64,000 nucleotides of DNA from an uncultured Gammaproteobacteria bacterium (GCA_902509905.1 CABWZI010000002.1:1-64000); one strand, 5' to 3'; shown: positions 26,064-35,897, numbered from the stretch's first letter. A program made the numbers and translations. The notes: a model not told the origin generated them from the sequence alone.

Positions 26064-28427
26064 ATGAGTTCTGTTCAACTTTCGGACTTTGAGGATAAAT
26101 TTAAAAATCCTTCCGATGTTCTTCATGATGCTCTCAACGGGAGCTTTTTAGAGGCTTCAAAGGTTATGACGCCGAATGGCCTTAAGGTCTATTTAGATGG
26201 AGCTGGCGCTCTTCATGCAATGGGGAAAGGAGAAGATATGGTGATTTCCTTCCTTGAGGAAACACCAATGGTTGTAAAGGAAGTTGGTGAATCAATAATT
26301 GGTGAAATTATCTTCTCAATAATGAAGATGTCATCACAAACTTCTGCAGCAGTAATAGTCCTAATGATTTCTAGTCTTCCTAATGTCGCTAGGCGAATGA
26401 GTGATTTTGACTTATTAAAAGGTTATCTTAGATTATTGGAAAGAATGATTGCTCTTGCACCAAGAGGAATGAGACCAATGCTCAATAATATCGATTTATT
26501 GACTAGCAAGCTCACCCTAGGTGGTTTAAGGCGATGGGTATTATATGGCGCTGAAACATTTAACCGTGACTTCAAAGCGCAGATTGCCTACTTTGAATTG
26601 AGCAGTGCTGAGTCTTTACAAATTATTGAACAAGAAAGGCGAGGCACCTTATTTATTGATAATCAAAGAAAATTGCAGTTCTATCTTAGGGCATTTTATA
26701 ACCGTGATTTTTTTCTTCGCCCTACTGCAGGTGATTATGAAACAAAAAAAGGTTTAAAGCCGTATATAGAGTATGGCGTTATGCATATACCTGATGCCTA
26801 TGATGACTATAAACATGCTTCAGGAAAAATTGTTTCAGGTATTGATTGCTACAGAGCTGTCTGCTCTCATGCAGCAGCCCATATAATGGAGACAGAATCT
26901 GCTTTTAAGGGAGATACATTAAACCCCCTTGAGGTTGCCTGCGTTTCTCTTATTGAAGACCTAAGGGTCGAACTCAATACAATTAAAAAGTTCCCAGGTA
27001 TGAAGAAAATATGGATTGCACTTCATCCAGAAGATGACGATCTCAAAGAATTAAATCCATTCATATCTGATCTAGTCGATTTTTCTAGAGCAGCACTTGA
27101 CAAAAAATATAGAGCTAAACAGCCATTCAATTTGGAGTTTTTAAAGCTATTTAATGAAAAGATGTTAGAGTCTAGTGATTCATCTGAAATGAGTTTTGAC
27201 CTGGGTATGCAATATTATGAGTTAATCAAATCTGAAACAGATGTAAAAATTAGTGCTTCGGCTCTTGTAGCTGCTCCAATTCCATATAGAGATGATAATC
27301 GATATATTTGGGACTATGAGGAGCTTGATTGGATTTCTGAAGGCAATGACTATGTTCCTGCAAGCCAAAGACAGATTCGACGAAAAGCTAATATTATGGA
27401 AATGTATAACGAATTAGATGTTGAGACAGCTGGTGATGATGCCCAAGAAATTTGGACTCTTGAGACTGAGTATTTTCCTGATGAGCTTGATGGAGTTAGT
27501 CTTAATGAAATCGAAGGCAAGGAGCCAGTAAGTGAGCCTTTTCACTACAATGAGTGGGACTATCAGTTACAGTTGTATCGTCCAAATTGGGCAACTTTAT
27601 ACGAAAGAAGGCTAAAAAAAGGCAACTTTGAGACAATTAATAAAATCTTGAAAGAGCATAAGCCAATTGCTAATCAACTCAAAAATGCGATTGATCAAAT
27701 GCAGCCTCAAGGTTTGGTTAAATTAAAGAAGCAACAGGAGGGTAGTGAGCTTGATATAGATTCTTGCGTTTCGGCGCTTGCTGACATAAGGTCTGGCTCA
27801 ACTCCTTCTGATAGGATTTATATAAAAAAAGTTCAACATATACGAGATGTTTCAGTAAACCTTCTCATGGATTTATCGGAATCGACAAATGACATGGTTG
27901 TAGGAAGTGATAAAACGATCTTACAGTTGATGAAAGAAGCTACCTCTCTCTTATCCTGGGCAATCGATAAAATTGGAGACAAGCTTACAATAACTGGCTT
28001 TGCTTCAGATTCGAGGCATGATGTCCAGTACTATCGATTTAAGCCATTTCACTATAGTTTTAATGATGAAGTGAAGGGTAGACTTGCAGGAATAAAGGGA
28101 GGGCTTTCAACTCGAATGGGCGCAGCAATGAGACATGCTGGAATAGATTTGTTGACGCAGTCTTCAGCCAAAAAAATATTGCTAGTTTTGACTGATGGAG
28201 AACCATCAGATATCGACGTTGATGATCCTCAGCATCTTCGAATGGATGCAAAAAAAGCTGTTGAAGAGTTAAGGAGTTATGGGATTATTACTTTTTGCAT
28301 TAGCTTAGATCCTTATGCTGATCAGTATGTGTCTAGAATTTTTGGAAAAAATAGATTTATGGTGATTGATAATCTTCAAAAACTTCCAGAAAGGCTTCCC
28401 CAATTATTTATTTCATTAACAAAATAA
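26064..28427 (+). CDS. cbbO: RuBisCO activase subunit CbbO
   Basis: CbbO is the adaptor that links the CbbQ hexamer to RuBisCO. The 787-residue protein has a long helical N-terminal region and a C-terminal von Willebrand factor A domain from about residue 595, with the MIDAS metal site DLSES (D603) and a later LVLTDGEPSD. The length and domain order match CbbO. It ends in TAATG, overlapping the next small gene by one base. Confidence 0.94.
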   Translation: MSSVQLSDFEDKFKNPSDVLHDALNGSFLEASKVMTPNGLKVYLDGAGALHAMGKGEDMVISFLEETPMVVKEVGESIIGEIIFSIMKMSSQTSAAVIVLMISSLPNVARRMSDFDLLKGYLRLLERMIALAPRGMRPMLNNIDLLTSKLTLGGLRRWVLYGAETFNRDFKAQIAYFELSSAESLQIIEQERRGTLFIDNQRKLQFYLRAFYNRDFFLRPTAGDYETKKGLKPYIEYGVMHIPDAYDDYKHASGKIVSGIDCYRAVCSHAAAHIMETESAFKGDTLNPLEVACVSLIEDLRVELNTIKKFPGMKKIWIALHPEDDDLKELNPFISDLVDFSRAALDKKYRAKQPFNLEFLKLFNEKMLESSDSSEMSFDLGMQYYELIKSETDVKISASALVAAPIPYRDDNRYIWDYEELDWISEGNDYVPASQRQIRRKANIMEMYNELDVETAGDDAQEIWTLETEYFPDELDGVSLNEIEGKEPVSEPFHYNEWDYQLQLYRPNWATLYERRLKKGNFETINKILKEHKPIANQLKNAIDQMQPQGLVKLKKQQEGSELDIDSCVSALADIRSGSTPSDRIYIKKVQHIRDVSVNLLMDLSESTNDMVVGSDKTILQLMKEATSLLSWAIDKIGDKLTITGFASDSRHDVQYYRFKPFHYSFNDEVKGRLAGIKGGLSTRMGAAMRHAGIDLLTQSSAKKILLVLTDGEPSDIDVDDPQHLRMDAKKAVEELRSYGIITFCISLDPYADQYVSRIFGKNRFMVIDNLQKLPERLPQLFISLTK

Positions 28428-28684
28428 TGAAGCAACTTAAAGATGAAAAATTAATTAACTTTGATCCAAACTATCCTTTTTTGCTTCCTGATGACTGGAA
28501 AGATAGAAGAGCGCCAACAGTATATGAGATCTTAGCTACATCAAATACGCTTAAGCAAATGTACGCACAAAAAGTAAAAGAATTAGAGTCTGGGAAAATA
28601 AACAATGATGTTGGTGAACAGTTGTTAAGAAGAATTGCTACTAATTATCAATCAGTTAAATCTCTTCTTTTTCAAACAAGATAA
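28427..28684 (+). CDS. Unrecognised 85-residue protein in the cbb operon
   Basis: This is a small, soluble, mostly helical protein (LPDDWKDRRAPTVYEILATS in the first half, a charged helix in the second) with no signal peptide, cysteine motif or familiar domain. Its ATG overlaps the cbbO stop (TAATG), which suggests translational coupling. The position implies a role linked to RuBisCO or its activase, but nothing in the sequence proves this. Confidence 0.72.
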   Translation: MKQLKDEKLINFDPNYPFLLPDDWKDRRAPTVYEILATSNTLKQMYAQKVKELESGKINNDVGEQLLRRIATNYQSVKSLLFQTR

Positions 28685-28688
28685 AAAT

Positions 28689-29222
28689 ATGAATCTTGCA
28701 ACTTTTAAAACTGAAATTAATAAATTAGACCAGGATTTTCTACAGTCTATTCTTGATGGCTCAGCTCTAGTGATGGATAAAGATGAGTTCCTTGATCTTG
28801 GAAACTCCAGTGGCGCCTTTGTTATTTTTTGGATAGAGGATGAAATTTTTAGTTCCGTCGAGGAATTGAAAGAGTATTTAGATTTTGAGGCAGAGGATTT
28901 GCTTTCAAATTATTATGTTCATAGCCCCCTAAGTAGGGAATATTTTGAAAAAAGATTATTAGAATTAATGCTTGAATATGGGGAGGAGTCATTTTCATCA
29001 CAACCTGAAGGTATGCCTCAGAAAAGTATTATGGTTACGAATGGTGAAATATCAATTTTGACTGAAAGTGATTATGTATTTAAGTATGGTCTGTATCTTA
29101 AACTTGATGAAAAATTGAATCCTCAAATTTCAGCTGTTAAAGCCAAAAATTGGCTGCAGTCAGGAACAGCCTATAATGATTACATTGCAGTCAACGTTTT
29201 TCGTTTTAGCGCAATTGAATAA
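28689..29222 (+). CDS. Unrecognised acidic 177-residue protein in the cbb operon
   Basis: This cytosolic, strongly acidic protein has no signal peptide, membrane segment or known motif; it alternates helical charged stretches (FSSVEELKEYLDFEAEDLL) with likely strands (GAFVIFWIEDEIF). ATG at 28689, four bases after the previous stop, is preferred over an upstream frame that runs back into the previous gene. The MNLATF opening recalls HopJ-type proteins, but the rest does not match. It lies between the cbbO unit and malonyl-CoA decarboxylase. Confidence 0.72.
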   Translation: MNLATFKTEINKLDQDFLQSILDGSALVMDKDEFLDLGNSSGAFVIFWIEDEIFSSVEELKEYLDFEAEDLLSNYYVHSPLSREYFEKRLLELMLEYGEESFSSQPEGMPQKSIMVTNGEISILTESDYVFKYGLYLKLDEKLNPQISAVKAKNWLQSGTAYNDYIAVNVFRFSAIE

Positions 29223-29240
29223 AAAATCTTGTACAATTAT

Positions 29241-29261
29241 TGCTCCATTAGTAATGGGGCA
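29241..29261 (+). promoter_or_regulatory. Hairpin masking the ribosome-binding site of the malonyl-CoA decarboxylase gene
   Basis: TGCTCCATT and AATGGGGCA form a 9-bp stem (one G-T pair) with a 3-nt loop. The GGGG that would serve as Shine-Dalgarno lies in the 3' arm, and the stem ends three bases before the ATG, so folding would hide the start site. Confidence 0.55.
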
Positions 29262-29264
29262 AAT

Positions 29265-30572
29265 ATGAACCAGCATCAAAACTTTTTAAATACAGTTATC
29301 CAGCGTTTAGGTATTGGAAGTCCAAGTAAAAAGAGCCTAAATTCAGAGAATTTAATCAGTCTTAGTAATCAGCTTGTAAGCAAAAATGGTGAGGCGACTC
29401 TTTTTTCACTTGCAAAGTCTATTCTAGAGGGATTTGAAAGTCTCTCAAATGATCAAAAGAAAACATTTTTTATAGAGTTACTTAAACAGTTCAGTGTTGA
29501 TCGCACAGCATTAAAAAAAGCGTTAAAGGATCTAGACTATAACGATGAAGGGCAATTAAGAAAGCTACATAAGTTAATAGAACCAAAGAGTCAAGAATTA
29601 CTCAGAAGGCTCAATCAAGCTCCAAATGGAACCTCGTCTTTATTAAAAATGAGAGAATCTTTATTAAAATGTATTAAGGATTCTCCTGAATTAAAGTCTC
29701 TAGATTTTGATTTTGTACACTTATTTAAGTCCTGGTTTAATCGTGGATTTTTAAGATTAGAGCGCATTGACTGGTCTACCAGTGCAAATGTTCTTGAAAA
29801 AATAATGGAGTATGAGGCTGTTCATGATATATCGGACTGGCAAGATCTTCAGAATAGAGTAGCTGCTGCCGATAGGCGTCTTTATGCTTTTTTTCACCCA
29901 GCATTGCCGGATGAGCCACTTATTTTTATCGAGGTTGCATTAATGAACGATGTTCCGGATTCTATTATGCCAATTCTGGATTTATCTGTTGAACCTATTA
30001 ACCCACATAACGCAAATACAGCTGTTTTTTATTCCATCTCTAATTGCCAAATGGCTCTAAAGGGAGTTTCTTTTGGTAGCTTCCTCATAAAACAAGTGGT
30101 ATCTGAAATTCAGCAGGAGTTTAAAGAAATAAAGCAGTTTGTCACCCTATCTCCAGTTCCAGGACTTAGGAAATGGGCTCATAAGATGAATACCTCAAAA
30201 GATGCAGAGTTTTCAGATAGCATCTCCAAAGATATAAGCGATTGCTGCAATAAAGAAGAGGTTGATCAGTCAACCTTAATCAGACTTACATATCATTATC
30301 TGACTCAAATTAAAAATAAAAGTGGTGATGCAATTAATCCCGTTGCGCATTTTCATTTAGGAAACGGTGCTTCAATCTATAAAATCCATGCAGCTGCAAA
30401 TAGTAATCAAATAGCTAAAGACGACTCTTGGGGAGTGATGGTGAATTACCTTTACGATTTAGATCTTGTTGCCAAAAATCATGAGTCATATGCTAACAAA
30501 GAGCCTATAGCAGTATCATCCAAGCTTACTAAATCTGTTCAAAGCAAAAAGAAAAAACTCTTGGCTTATTAG
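29265..30572 (+). CDS. mcd: Malonyl-CoA decarboxylase
   Basis: This enzyme converts malonyl-CoA to acetyl-CoA and CO2. The 435-residue protein has an N-terminal helical domain (about 1-160) and a C-terminal acetyltransferase-fold catalytic domain, with FFHPALPDEPLIFIEVAL, FGSFLIKQVV, FVTLSPVPGLRKW and the catalytic NPVAHFHLGNGASIYKIH near the end. ATG at 29265 is chosen over TTG at 29229 because the longer frame runs through the hairpin and ribosome-binding region. It is the last gene of the cbb-directed run. Confidence 0.92.
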   Translation: MNQHQNFLNTVIQRLGIGSPSKKSLNSENLISLSNQLVSKNGEATLFSLAKSILEGFESLSNDQKKTFFIELLKQFSVDRTALKKALKDLDYNDEGQLRKLHKLIEPKSQELLRRLNQAPNGTSSLLKMRESLLKCIKDSPELKSLDFDFVHLFKSWFNRGFLRLERIDWSTSANVLEKIMEYEAVHDISDWQDLQNRVAAADRRLYAFFHPALPDEPLIFIEVALMNDVPDSIMPILDLSVEPINPHNANTAVFYSISNCQMALKGVSFGSFLIKQVVSEIQQEFKEIKQFVTLSPVPGLRKWAHKMNTSKDAEFSDSISKDISDCCNKEEVDQSTLIRLTYHYLTQIKNKSGDAINPVAHFHLGNGASIYKIHAAANSNQIAKDDSWGVMVNYLYDLDLVAKNHESYANKEPIAVSSKLTKSVQSKKKKLLAY

Positions 30573-31255
30573 TTAAGCAAAAAGTAAACAAAAGCAACTA
30601 TACCAAATAAAACTATTTGATGCGATAGGTAGATGAATAATGCATGCTTGCCCATTAATTCAAGCAATCTCGAACGAAAAGTAAATACCTTTTGATAAAA
30701 AGGGTGATGACCAAGAAATATTCCGATAAATACAAAGGATAGCCATGGAAACAATGGGTAGTAATCAACACTTCCATTAGGTAAAAATGACTCAAAAATA
30801 TTTGAAAGAAAACCAAGATTGGGTTGATCAAAAATTATGCCAATCAGAATTAATATGGCTATCAAAAGTGAGGTTTTAGGCTGGTTTACAAATGCTAAAG
30901 CGATTAAAGATGAAACCCAAATCAAATGAAGAATGCCAAAATAAACCCATCCATCAGGAAACATAATGAAGGTCCCAAATGATACGATGAGAGCAGCCAT
31001 TCCAAGATAGGAGAGACGTCTGAGGAATTTTTTGTATTGAATTCGTTTGCTGTGAGCAATGACTAAGCTAATTCCAACCGCGCTCAAAAATAAAAAAACT
31101 ATCAAGCATCGCCAGGCTATACCTAGCCAATGCGTAAATAAAGGAATTTCTGTAAAACCAAAAGTGTTTAGATCATAGATAAAATGGAATACAATCATCA
31201 TAATGATTGCTGTTCCTCTCATTAAGTCAAGGGATGTGTCTCTATGATTAGACAT
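30569..31255 (-). CDS. DUF1624 family membrane protein (heparan N-acetyltransferase-like)
   Basis: This 228-residue inner-membrane protein has six or seven hydrophobic segments and the family start SLDLMRGTAIIMMIVFHFIYDL, with HxxxD-like polar residues in the first helix. DUF1624 is related to acyltransferase-3 and heparan-alpha-glucosaminide N-acetyltransferase; bacterial functions are mostly unproven. Its stop overlaps the convergent mcd stop by four bases. It may share a transcript with the molybdenum-cofactor genes upstream. Confidence 0.85.
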   Translation of the reverse strand: MSNHRDTSLDLMRGTAIIMMIVFHFIYDLNTFGFTEIPLFTHWLGIAWRCLIVFLFLSAVGISLVIAHSKRIQYKKFLRRLSYLGMAALIVSFGTFIMFPDGWVYFGILHLIWVSSLIALAFVNQPKTSLLIAILILIGIIFDQPNLGFLSNIFESFLPNGSVDYYPLFPWLSFVFIGIFLGHHPFYQKVFTFRSRLLELMGKHALFIYLSHQIVLFGIVAFVYFLLN

Positions 31256-31269
31256 AAAATATGCTAAAT

Positions 31270-31800
31270 TTACTCAAATACTTGAGATACAAATGACTTG
31301 TCGATTGTAATTATTGATTCATCAAGTAGCTCAATACATTTTGGCACTGCAAGAAAAACAGCTCCAAGACAAACCGCAATAGCTACAGGCTTTCCTGGAA
31401 GATTAATCATGAGTGTTTTGCCTCGAGTCCCAGCAATTTGTCTCGATAGAATTGCTGTTGGAACTGTTTGAAGTGACACTATCCTCATCTGTTCGGCAAA
31501 GCCATCAAAGATTCTCTCACATACTGCCTCTGTCGCCTCAGGGGTGACATCTCTTGTTGTTGGTCCTGTTCCTCCAGTAGTTAGAATAAGATTGCATCCT
31601 AGATTATCACTCATATCGATTAAAGATTCTTCAATTAGTGGCTGCTCATCTTCAATCACTTTCGTAACAGTATCATAAGGACAGGTAACAGCATTTGCAA
31701 TCCAGTCCTGCATTGCTGGTCCGCTTATATCTTCATATACTCCCCTAGCTGCTCTGTCTGAAATCGTAAGAAAACCAATCTTAATTTTATTATTTGCCAT
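31270..31800 (-). CDS. mogA: Molybdopterin adenylyltransferase
   Basis: MogA activates molybdopterin with AMP before molybdenum insertion. The 176-residue protein has TISDRAARGVYEDISGPAM, the MPT-binding TTGGTGPTTRDVTPEAT and INLPGKPVAI. It is the last of the moeA-moaC-moaA-moaD-mogA series, starting eight bases after moaD. MoaB is a paralogue, but the sequence and length fit MogA. Confidence 0.92.
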   Translation of the reverse strand: MANNKIKIGFLTISDRAARGVYEDISGPAMQDWIANAVTCPYDTVTKVIEDEQPLIEESLIDMSDNLGCNLILTTGGTGPTTRDVTPEATEAVCERIFDGFAEQMRIVSLQTVPTAILSRQIAGTRGKTLMINLPGKPVAIAVCLGAVFLAVPKCIELLDESIITIDKSFVSQVFE

Positions 31801-31808
31801 ATATATTT

Positions 31809-32045
31809 TTAACCTCCAGTCACTGGTGGGAAGAAGGCGACCTCATCTGAATCATTAACTAATGTATCTTCAGAAGCTATCTCTTGGTTGACTGCACATA
31901 GTATATTTTTTGGGAAGTGATGTTCCCCGTATTTTTGAATTAGCTGTTCTTTAATCGTTGATATTTTGACTGGTGATTTAAAAGAAAAATCTTCATCAGA
32001 GGTATTTAAGTTTTCTTTGAGTGAGGCAAAATAAAGAATTTTCAT
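31809..32045 (-). CDS. moaD: Molybdopterin synthase small subunit
   Basis: MoaD is the ubiquitin-like sulfur carrier of molybdopterin synthase. The 78-residue protein ends in VTGG, the diglycine that is thiocarboxylated. Its start overlaps the moaA stop by four bases. The partner subunit MoaE is encoded 3.4 kb away at 35448. Confidence 0.92.
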   Translation of the reverse strand: MKILYFASLKENLNTSDEDFSFKSPVKISTIKEQLIQKYGEHHFPKNILCAVNQEIASEDTLVNDSDEVAFFPPVTGG

Positions 32046-33037
32046 CCTCCCATCTCCACCATCTGTCGATTACTAATATTATCAACAACTGAGTCAAAAA
32101 AATGTTTTTCAGGTTTTTTTGTAATTGCATTGAGAATTAATTGCTTAACTTCCTGATCTTTCATACCAGATCTAATTGCATCTCTAAGAGAAACAGAGTC
32201 TTTCTGACCAAGGCAAAGGATTAATTCACCTTTGGCAGTCAACCTGACTCGATTGCAGCTACTACAAAAGTTATTAGATACTGCAGAAATTGTTCCTATA
32301 CTAGTGTTTGTGCCTTCAATTTTAAGCGCTTTTGCAGGGCCATCAGTTTGCTTAGAGTCTTGGGATATGAGTCTATCTCCATAAGCCGAGTAAACCCGCT
32401 CTAAAATATCTTTTTCACTGAGGTGTCTATCTACTGCCTCTATTCCAGCAAGACCAATGGGCATTGTTTCAATAAATCGAAGGTCTAGGCCTCTATTAAT
32501 TGCAAACTCAATCATTGATTCAATTTCATCATCATTAGTACCCTTCATGACAACCATATTAAGCTTGATTGGTTTCATCCCAACTGATATCGCAGCATCG
32601 ATTCCATTGATAACAGTTTCCAAATCTCCATCTCTTGTAATTTCTTTAAACCTCTCAGGGATAAGAGAATCGATAGAGATATTAGCTCTATTGATGCCAT
32701 GATTTTTTAACTTCAAAGCCATCGCTGGCAAAAGATGGGCATTAGTTGATAGGGGAATGTCACTCAGTCCGGGGATATCACCGAGCATTCTAGTTAAATC
32801 AAGAATATCTTTTCGGAGCAATGGCTCTCCTCCAGTGAGTCGAACTTTGGTCACTCCTAGTTCAGCAAACAATCGAACAATTCTTGCAATTTCTTCGAAG
32901 GTCAAAACCTGCGCTTTTTTAGTATGAGTTTGGTGATCCTCATCTCTACAGTAATGACAACGATAGTTGCAATGATCAGTAACAGAGACTCTCAAGTAGG
33001 TAATTTTTCTGTTGAATGGATCAACTATTTGATTCAT
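32042..33037 (-). CDS. moaA: GTP 3',8-cyclase
   Basis: MoaA is a radical-SAM enzyme that, with MoaC, converts GTP to cyclic pyranopterin monophosphate, the first step of molybdenum-cofactor synthesis. The 331-residue protein has the SAM-cluster motif [18 protein letters not shown], a C-terminal second Fe-S cluster ([18 protein letters not shown]) and the final GG required for activity. It overlaps moaC and moaD by four bases on each side. Confidence 0.97.
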   Translation of the reverse strand: MNQIVDPFNRKITYLRVSVTDHCNYRCHYCRDEDHQTHTKKAQVLTFEEIARIVRLFAELGVTKVRLTGGEPLLRKDILDLTRMLGDIPGLSDIPLSTNAHLLPAMALKLKNHGINRANISIDSLIPERFKEITRDGDLETVINGIDAAISVGMKPIKLNMVVMKGTNDDEIESMIEFAINRGLDLRFIETMPIGLAGIEAVDRHLSEKDILERVYSAYGDRLISQDSKQTDGPAKALKIEGTNTSIGTISAVSNNFCSSCNRVRLTAKGELILCLGQKDSVSLRDAIRSGMKDQEVKQLILNAITKKPEKHFFDSVVDNISNRQMVEMGG

Positions 33038-33513
33038 GATTCTAAAATCCAGTGGCCTGACTTACCACCTTTTTTTTCTAAAAGTTGAACATTATCAATA
33101 ACCATAAAGCGATCAACTGCTTTGCACATATCATAAACAGTCAGAGCAGCAATACTTGCCGCAGTTAGTGCTTCCATCTCAACACCTGTTCTTCCATTAA
33201 GCTTTGCAGTAGCAGTGATTTCAATGCAGTTCTTATCAGTGTTGGGAGTAAGTTCAACGTTGACCTTTGTGAGCATTAACGGATGGCAAAGTGGGATAAG
33301 TTCTGAGCATTTCTTTGCAGCTTGTATGCCTGCTATCTTTGCTACTGAGAGAACATCACCTTTTTTATGAGAGCCTGAGACTATCAATTCTAGAGTGTTG
33401 CTTTGCATTACAACTCTAGCTCCAGCTTTGGCTTCTCGCATAGTGCTTTCTTTGTCCGAAACATCAACCATTTGCGGTTCGCCATTTGAATTGATATGTG
33501 TTAATTTGCTCAT
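33034..33513 (-). CDS. moaC: Cyclic pyranopterin monophosphate synthase
   Basis: MoaC completes the MoaA reaction by forming cyclic pyranopterin monophosphate. The 159-residue protein has [31 protein letters not shown] and YDMCKAVDR, the active-site motifs of the hexameric enzyme. It overlaps moeA and moaA by four bases each. Confidence 0.97.
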   Translation of the reverse strand: MSKLTHINSNGEPQMVDVSDKESTMREAKAGARVVMQSNTLELIVSGSHKKGDVLSVAKIAGIQAAKKCSELIPLCHPLMLTKVNVELTPNTDKNCIEITATAKLNGRTGVEMEALTAASIAALTVYDMCKAVDRFMVIDNVQLLEKKGGKSGHWILES

Positions 33514-34772
33514 CTTGTTAGCTTACTTAGTGGGTAGTAATCAAGAATGGTACCAGTATCAAATACAGTATTTTCAGGTATCTCAATAATTCCATCTGCC
33601 CAAACAACTGAGCTCATGACATCTGAGCCTTGTTTTGGATATAAACTCGCAATAGGAATTTCTGATGAGTAGTCAATCTTTACCCGCGCATATTCTCTTC
33701 TAGGTTTAGCACGCTTGCAGTCAAAATTTGTTTTCACTTTAATTGGCTCATTTTTGAAATTGCTGTTTCCTTGTATTTTCTTAATGTAAGGTAGGGCAAA
33801 AATACAGTAAGTAACAAAGCTAGATACAGGATTTCCTGGAAGACCAATAAAAGGAATATTCTTCACTTGACCATAGGCGAGTGGCTTACCAGGCTTCATT
33901 TTAATTTTCCATAGACTAAGTGAGCCAAGTTTTTCAACTGCAGGCTTAACATGATCTTCTTCACCCACTGAAACTCCCCCAGTCGTCATAATCAAATCAC
34001 AGTCGTTCGATAGTTTTTCAAGTGCACCACAGGTTGAATCAAAATTATCTTTAATGTTGCCAAGATTAAGAACTTCACACCCAGCGTTTTTTAAAAGAGC
34101 GACTAACGCATATCGATTCGAATTATAAATTTTTCCTACTGTTAAGGAATTACCAGGCTCAACCAGTTCATCTCCAGTGAAGAAGACTCCAACCTTAAGC
34201 CTTTTAAAGACGTGAAGCTCTCCGATGCCAACTGATGCTGCAAGGGATATATCTTCAGGTTTAATTTTTTTTCCAGTTTTAAGGATTACATCATTCTTTA
34301 AAATATCATTGCCTGTTGGACGAATATTTTCATTCAATTCAATAGATCTACTAATTGTTATCTCTGAGCCGTCTTCAGAGGCTTGACACTCCTCTTGCAT
34401 GATAACTGTATTTGCCCCTTTTGGTATGGGTGCCCCCGTAAAGATTCTTGCAGCATTCCCTTTTTTAAGTTCCTTTCCAGTGGAACCGGCAGCAATTCTA
34501 TCAACAACGCTAAAGGTTTGATTTATTGAATCCAGTTTTTTCTCATCGAGCGCAATTGTATATCCATCCATTGCACTATTATCGAAACCTGGCACATTAA
34601 TTTTAGAGTGAATGTCTTCAGAGAGTATTCTTCCAATTGAGTCATCTAAAGATGTAATTTCAGTATGCTCTGAAACCTGAGCTGAATCAATTAAAAATTC
34701 GAGCGCATCATCAGCACTCATGAGAGAATTGCTGAACATTGGAGAGCTCGATTTGTTTGATTGATCATTCAT
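33510..34772 (-). CDS. moeA: Molybdopterin molybdenumtransferase
   Basis: MoeA inserts molybdate into adenylylated molybdopterin. The 420-residue protein has the N-terminal [13 protein letters not shown], the MoCF-binding [15 protein letters not shown] and [10 protein letters not shown], and a C-terminal beta domain. It is the first gene of the minus-strand moeA-moaC-moaA-moaD-mogA operon and is divergent from mobA with 93 bases between them. No molybdenum-cofactor riboswitch fold is apparent in that gap. Confidence 0.96.
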   Translation of the reverse strand: MNDQSNKSSSPMFSNSLMSADDALEFLIDSAQVSEHTEITSLDDSIGRILSEDIHSKINVPGFDNSAMDGYTIALDEKKLDSINQTFSVVDRIAAGSTGKELKKGNAARIFTGAPIPKGANTVIMQEECQASEDGSEITISRSIELNENIRPTGNDILKNDVILKTGKKIKPEDISLAASVGIGELHVFKRLKVGVFFTGDELVEPGNSLTVGKIYNSNRYALVALLKNAGCEVLNLGNIKDNFDSTCGALEKLSNDCDLIMTTGGVSVGEEDHVKPAVEKLGSLSLWKIKMKPGKPLAYGQVKNIPFIGLPGNPVSSFVTYCIFALPYIKKIQGNSNFKNEPIKVKTNFDCKRAKPRREYARVKIDYSSEIPIASLYPKQGSDVMSSVVWADGIIEIPENTVFDTGTILDYYPLSKLTR

Positions 34773-34865
34773 GATGTTCCAATTTTTTTTTATCTATACG
34801 GTGTATTATACAATTGCAAGAAAATTTCCAAATTACAAATAACTTGAAAAAAGGACATTAATTAA

Positions 34866-35444
34866 TTGAAAAAAATTTTAAAACGTGAGATTTCATCAGT
34901 GATCTTGGCGGGTGGTCAAGGACTAAGAATGAATGGAGTAGATAAGGGTTTGTTGGAATTTCGGGGGCTACCTTTGGTTGCTCATCTTATAAGTGTTATA
35001 GATTCAAGAGTTCATAAGATATATATTAGTGCGAATAGAAGTTTTGATTCTTACTCAACCTATGGAGAAGTCATTTCAGATGATTTAATGAACTTCCAAG
35101 GACCCCTTGCTGGAATTTCAAAAGCGTTAAAGGTTTGTTCAACTAAGTATCTCCTCGTTCTTCCATGCGATAGCCCCCTAGTTGATTCCAAGCTTATCGA
35201 TGACTTAATAATTAAAATGGAACAAAAAGATGCAGATATTTGTGTAGCACATGATGGCTCAATCATGCATGCAACATTCGCTTTGATGAGGTCAAACTTG
35301 AGTAAAAATCTTGATTCTTTTCTTAAAGATGGGGGTCGTAAAATGGCTCATTGGTATCGCCAACAGAATTTAGAAAGGGTTGATGTATCTGATCGTTTGG
35401 AGGTGTTAACTAATCTTAATAGCCTAGAAGATATGAATTTTTGA
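34866..35444 (+). CDS. mobA: Molybdenum cofactor guanylyltransferase
   Basis: MobA adds GMP to molybdopterin to make the bis-MGD cofactor used by DMSO-reductase-family enzymes such as nitrate reductase. The 192-residue protein has the nucleotide-binding start VILAGGQGLRMNGVDKGLLEF and PCDSPLVD. Start is TTG at 34866 with AAGGA ten bases upstream. It is divergent from moeA and convergent with moaE, three bases away. Confidence 0.92.
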   Translation: MKKILKREISSVILAGGQGLRMNGVDKGLLEFRGLPLVAHLISVIDSRVHKIYISANRSFDSYSTYGEVISDDLMNFQGPLAGISKALKVCSTKYLLVLPCDSPLVDSKLIDDLIIKMEQKDADICVAHDGSIMHATFALMRSNLSKNLDSFLKDGGRKMAHWYRQQNLERVDVSDRLEVLTNLNSLEDMNF

Positions 35445-35447
35445 AGC

Positions 35448-35897
35448 TCACCAGCGTTTTTTTTGTTCTTCATCACTTTCTCTCTTGCAAACCCATTTTT
35501 CTTCCTTGTCAGAAACCTCTTTTTTCCAGAATGGGGCATCCGTTTTTAAGAAATCCATTATATAGTTACATGAATCAAAAGCTGCTTGTCGATGCTTGCT
35601 TGAAGTAATAACTAAAACTATTTGATCACCAACGACAAGAGTTCCAACACGATGAATAATCGTAACAGATTCAATTTCCCATTTTTTTCTTGCTTTGTCA
35701 GCAATTGATCTAAGTGATTTTTCCGTCATCCCTGGATAGTGCTCTAAGGTCAAGGAGATGAGAGATTCGCTTGTTAAATCTCGAACGGTTCCAATAAAGC
35801 TAACTACTGCCCCAATGCTGGAGTTAGTTGACTTAATTAACTCAACTTCAGAAGTTAGGTCAAAGTCCTCAGTTTGAACAACAATTTTATCCATCAT
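35448..35897 (-). CDS. moaE: Molybdopterin synthase catalytic subunit
   Basis: MoaE transfers sulfur from MoaD thiocarboxylate to precursor Z to make molybdopterin. The 149-residue protein has LEHYPGMTEKSL, HRVGTLVVGDQIVLV, SSKHRQAAFDSC and KTDAPFWKKE with the catalytic lysines. It is separated from the moaD-containing operon and faces mobA. Confidence 0.95.
   Translation of the reverse strand: MMDKIVVQTEDFDLTSEVELIKSTNSSIGAVVSFIGTVRDLTSESLISLTLEHYPGMTEKSLRSIADKARKKWEIESVTIIHRVGTLVVGDQIVLVITSSKHRQAAFDSCNYIMDFLKTDAPFWKKEVSDKEEKWVCKRESDEEQKKRW

Noticed and set aside
28689-29222. HopJ-type effector family for the 177-residue cbb-operon protein
   Set aside because: Only the first six residues are similar; length and the remaining sequence do not fit.
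34773-34865. A molybdenum-cofactor riboswitch between moeA and mobA
   Set aside because: The 93-base gap is AT-rich, too short and shows none of the expected paired elements.
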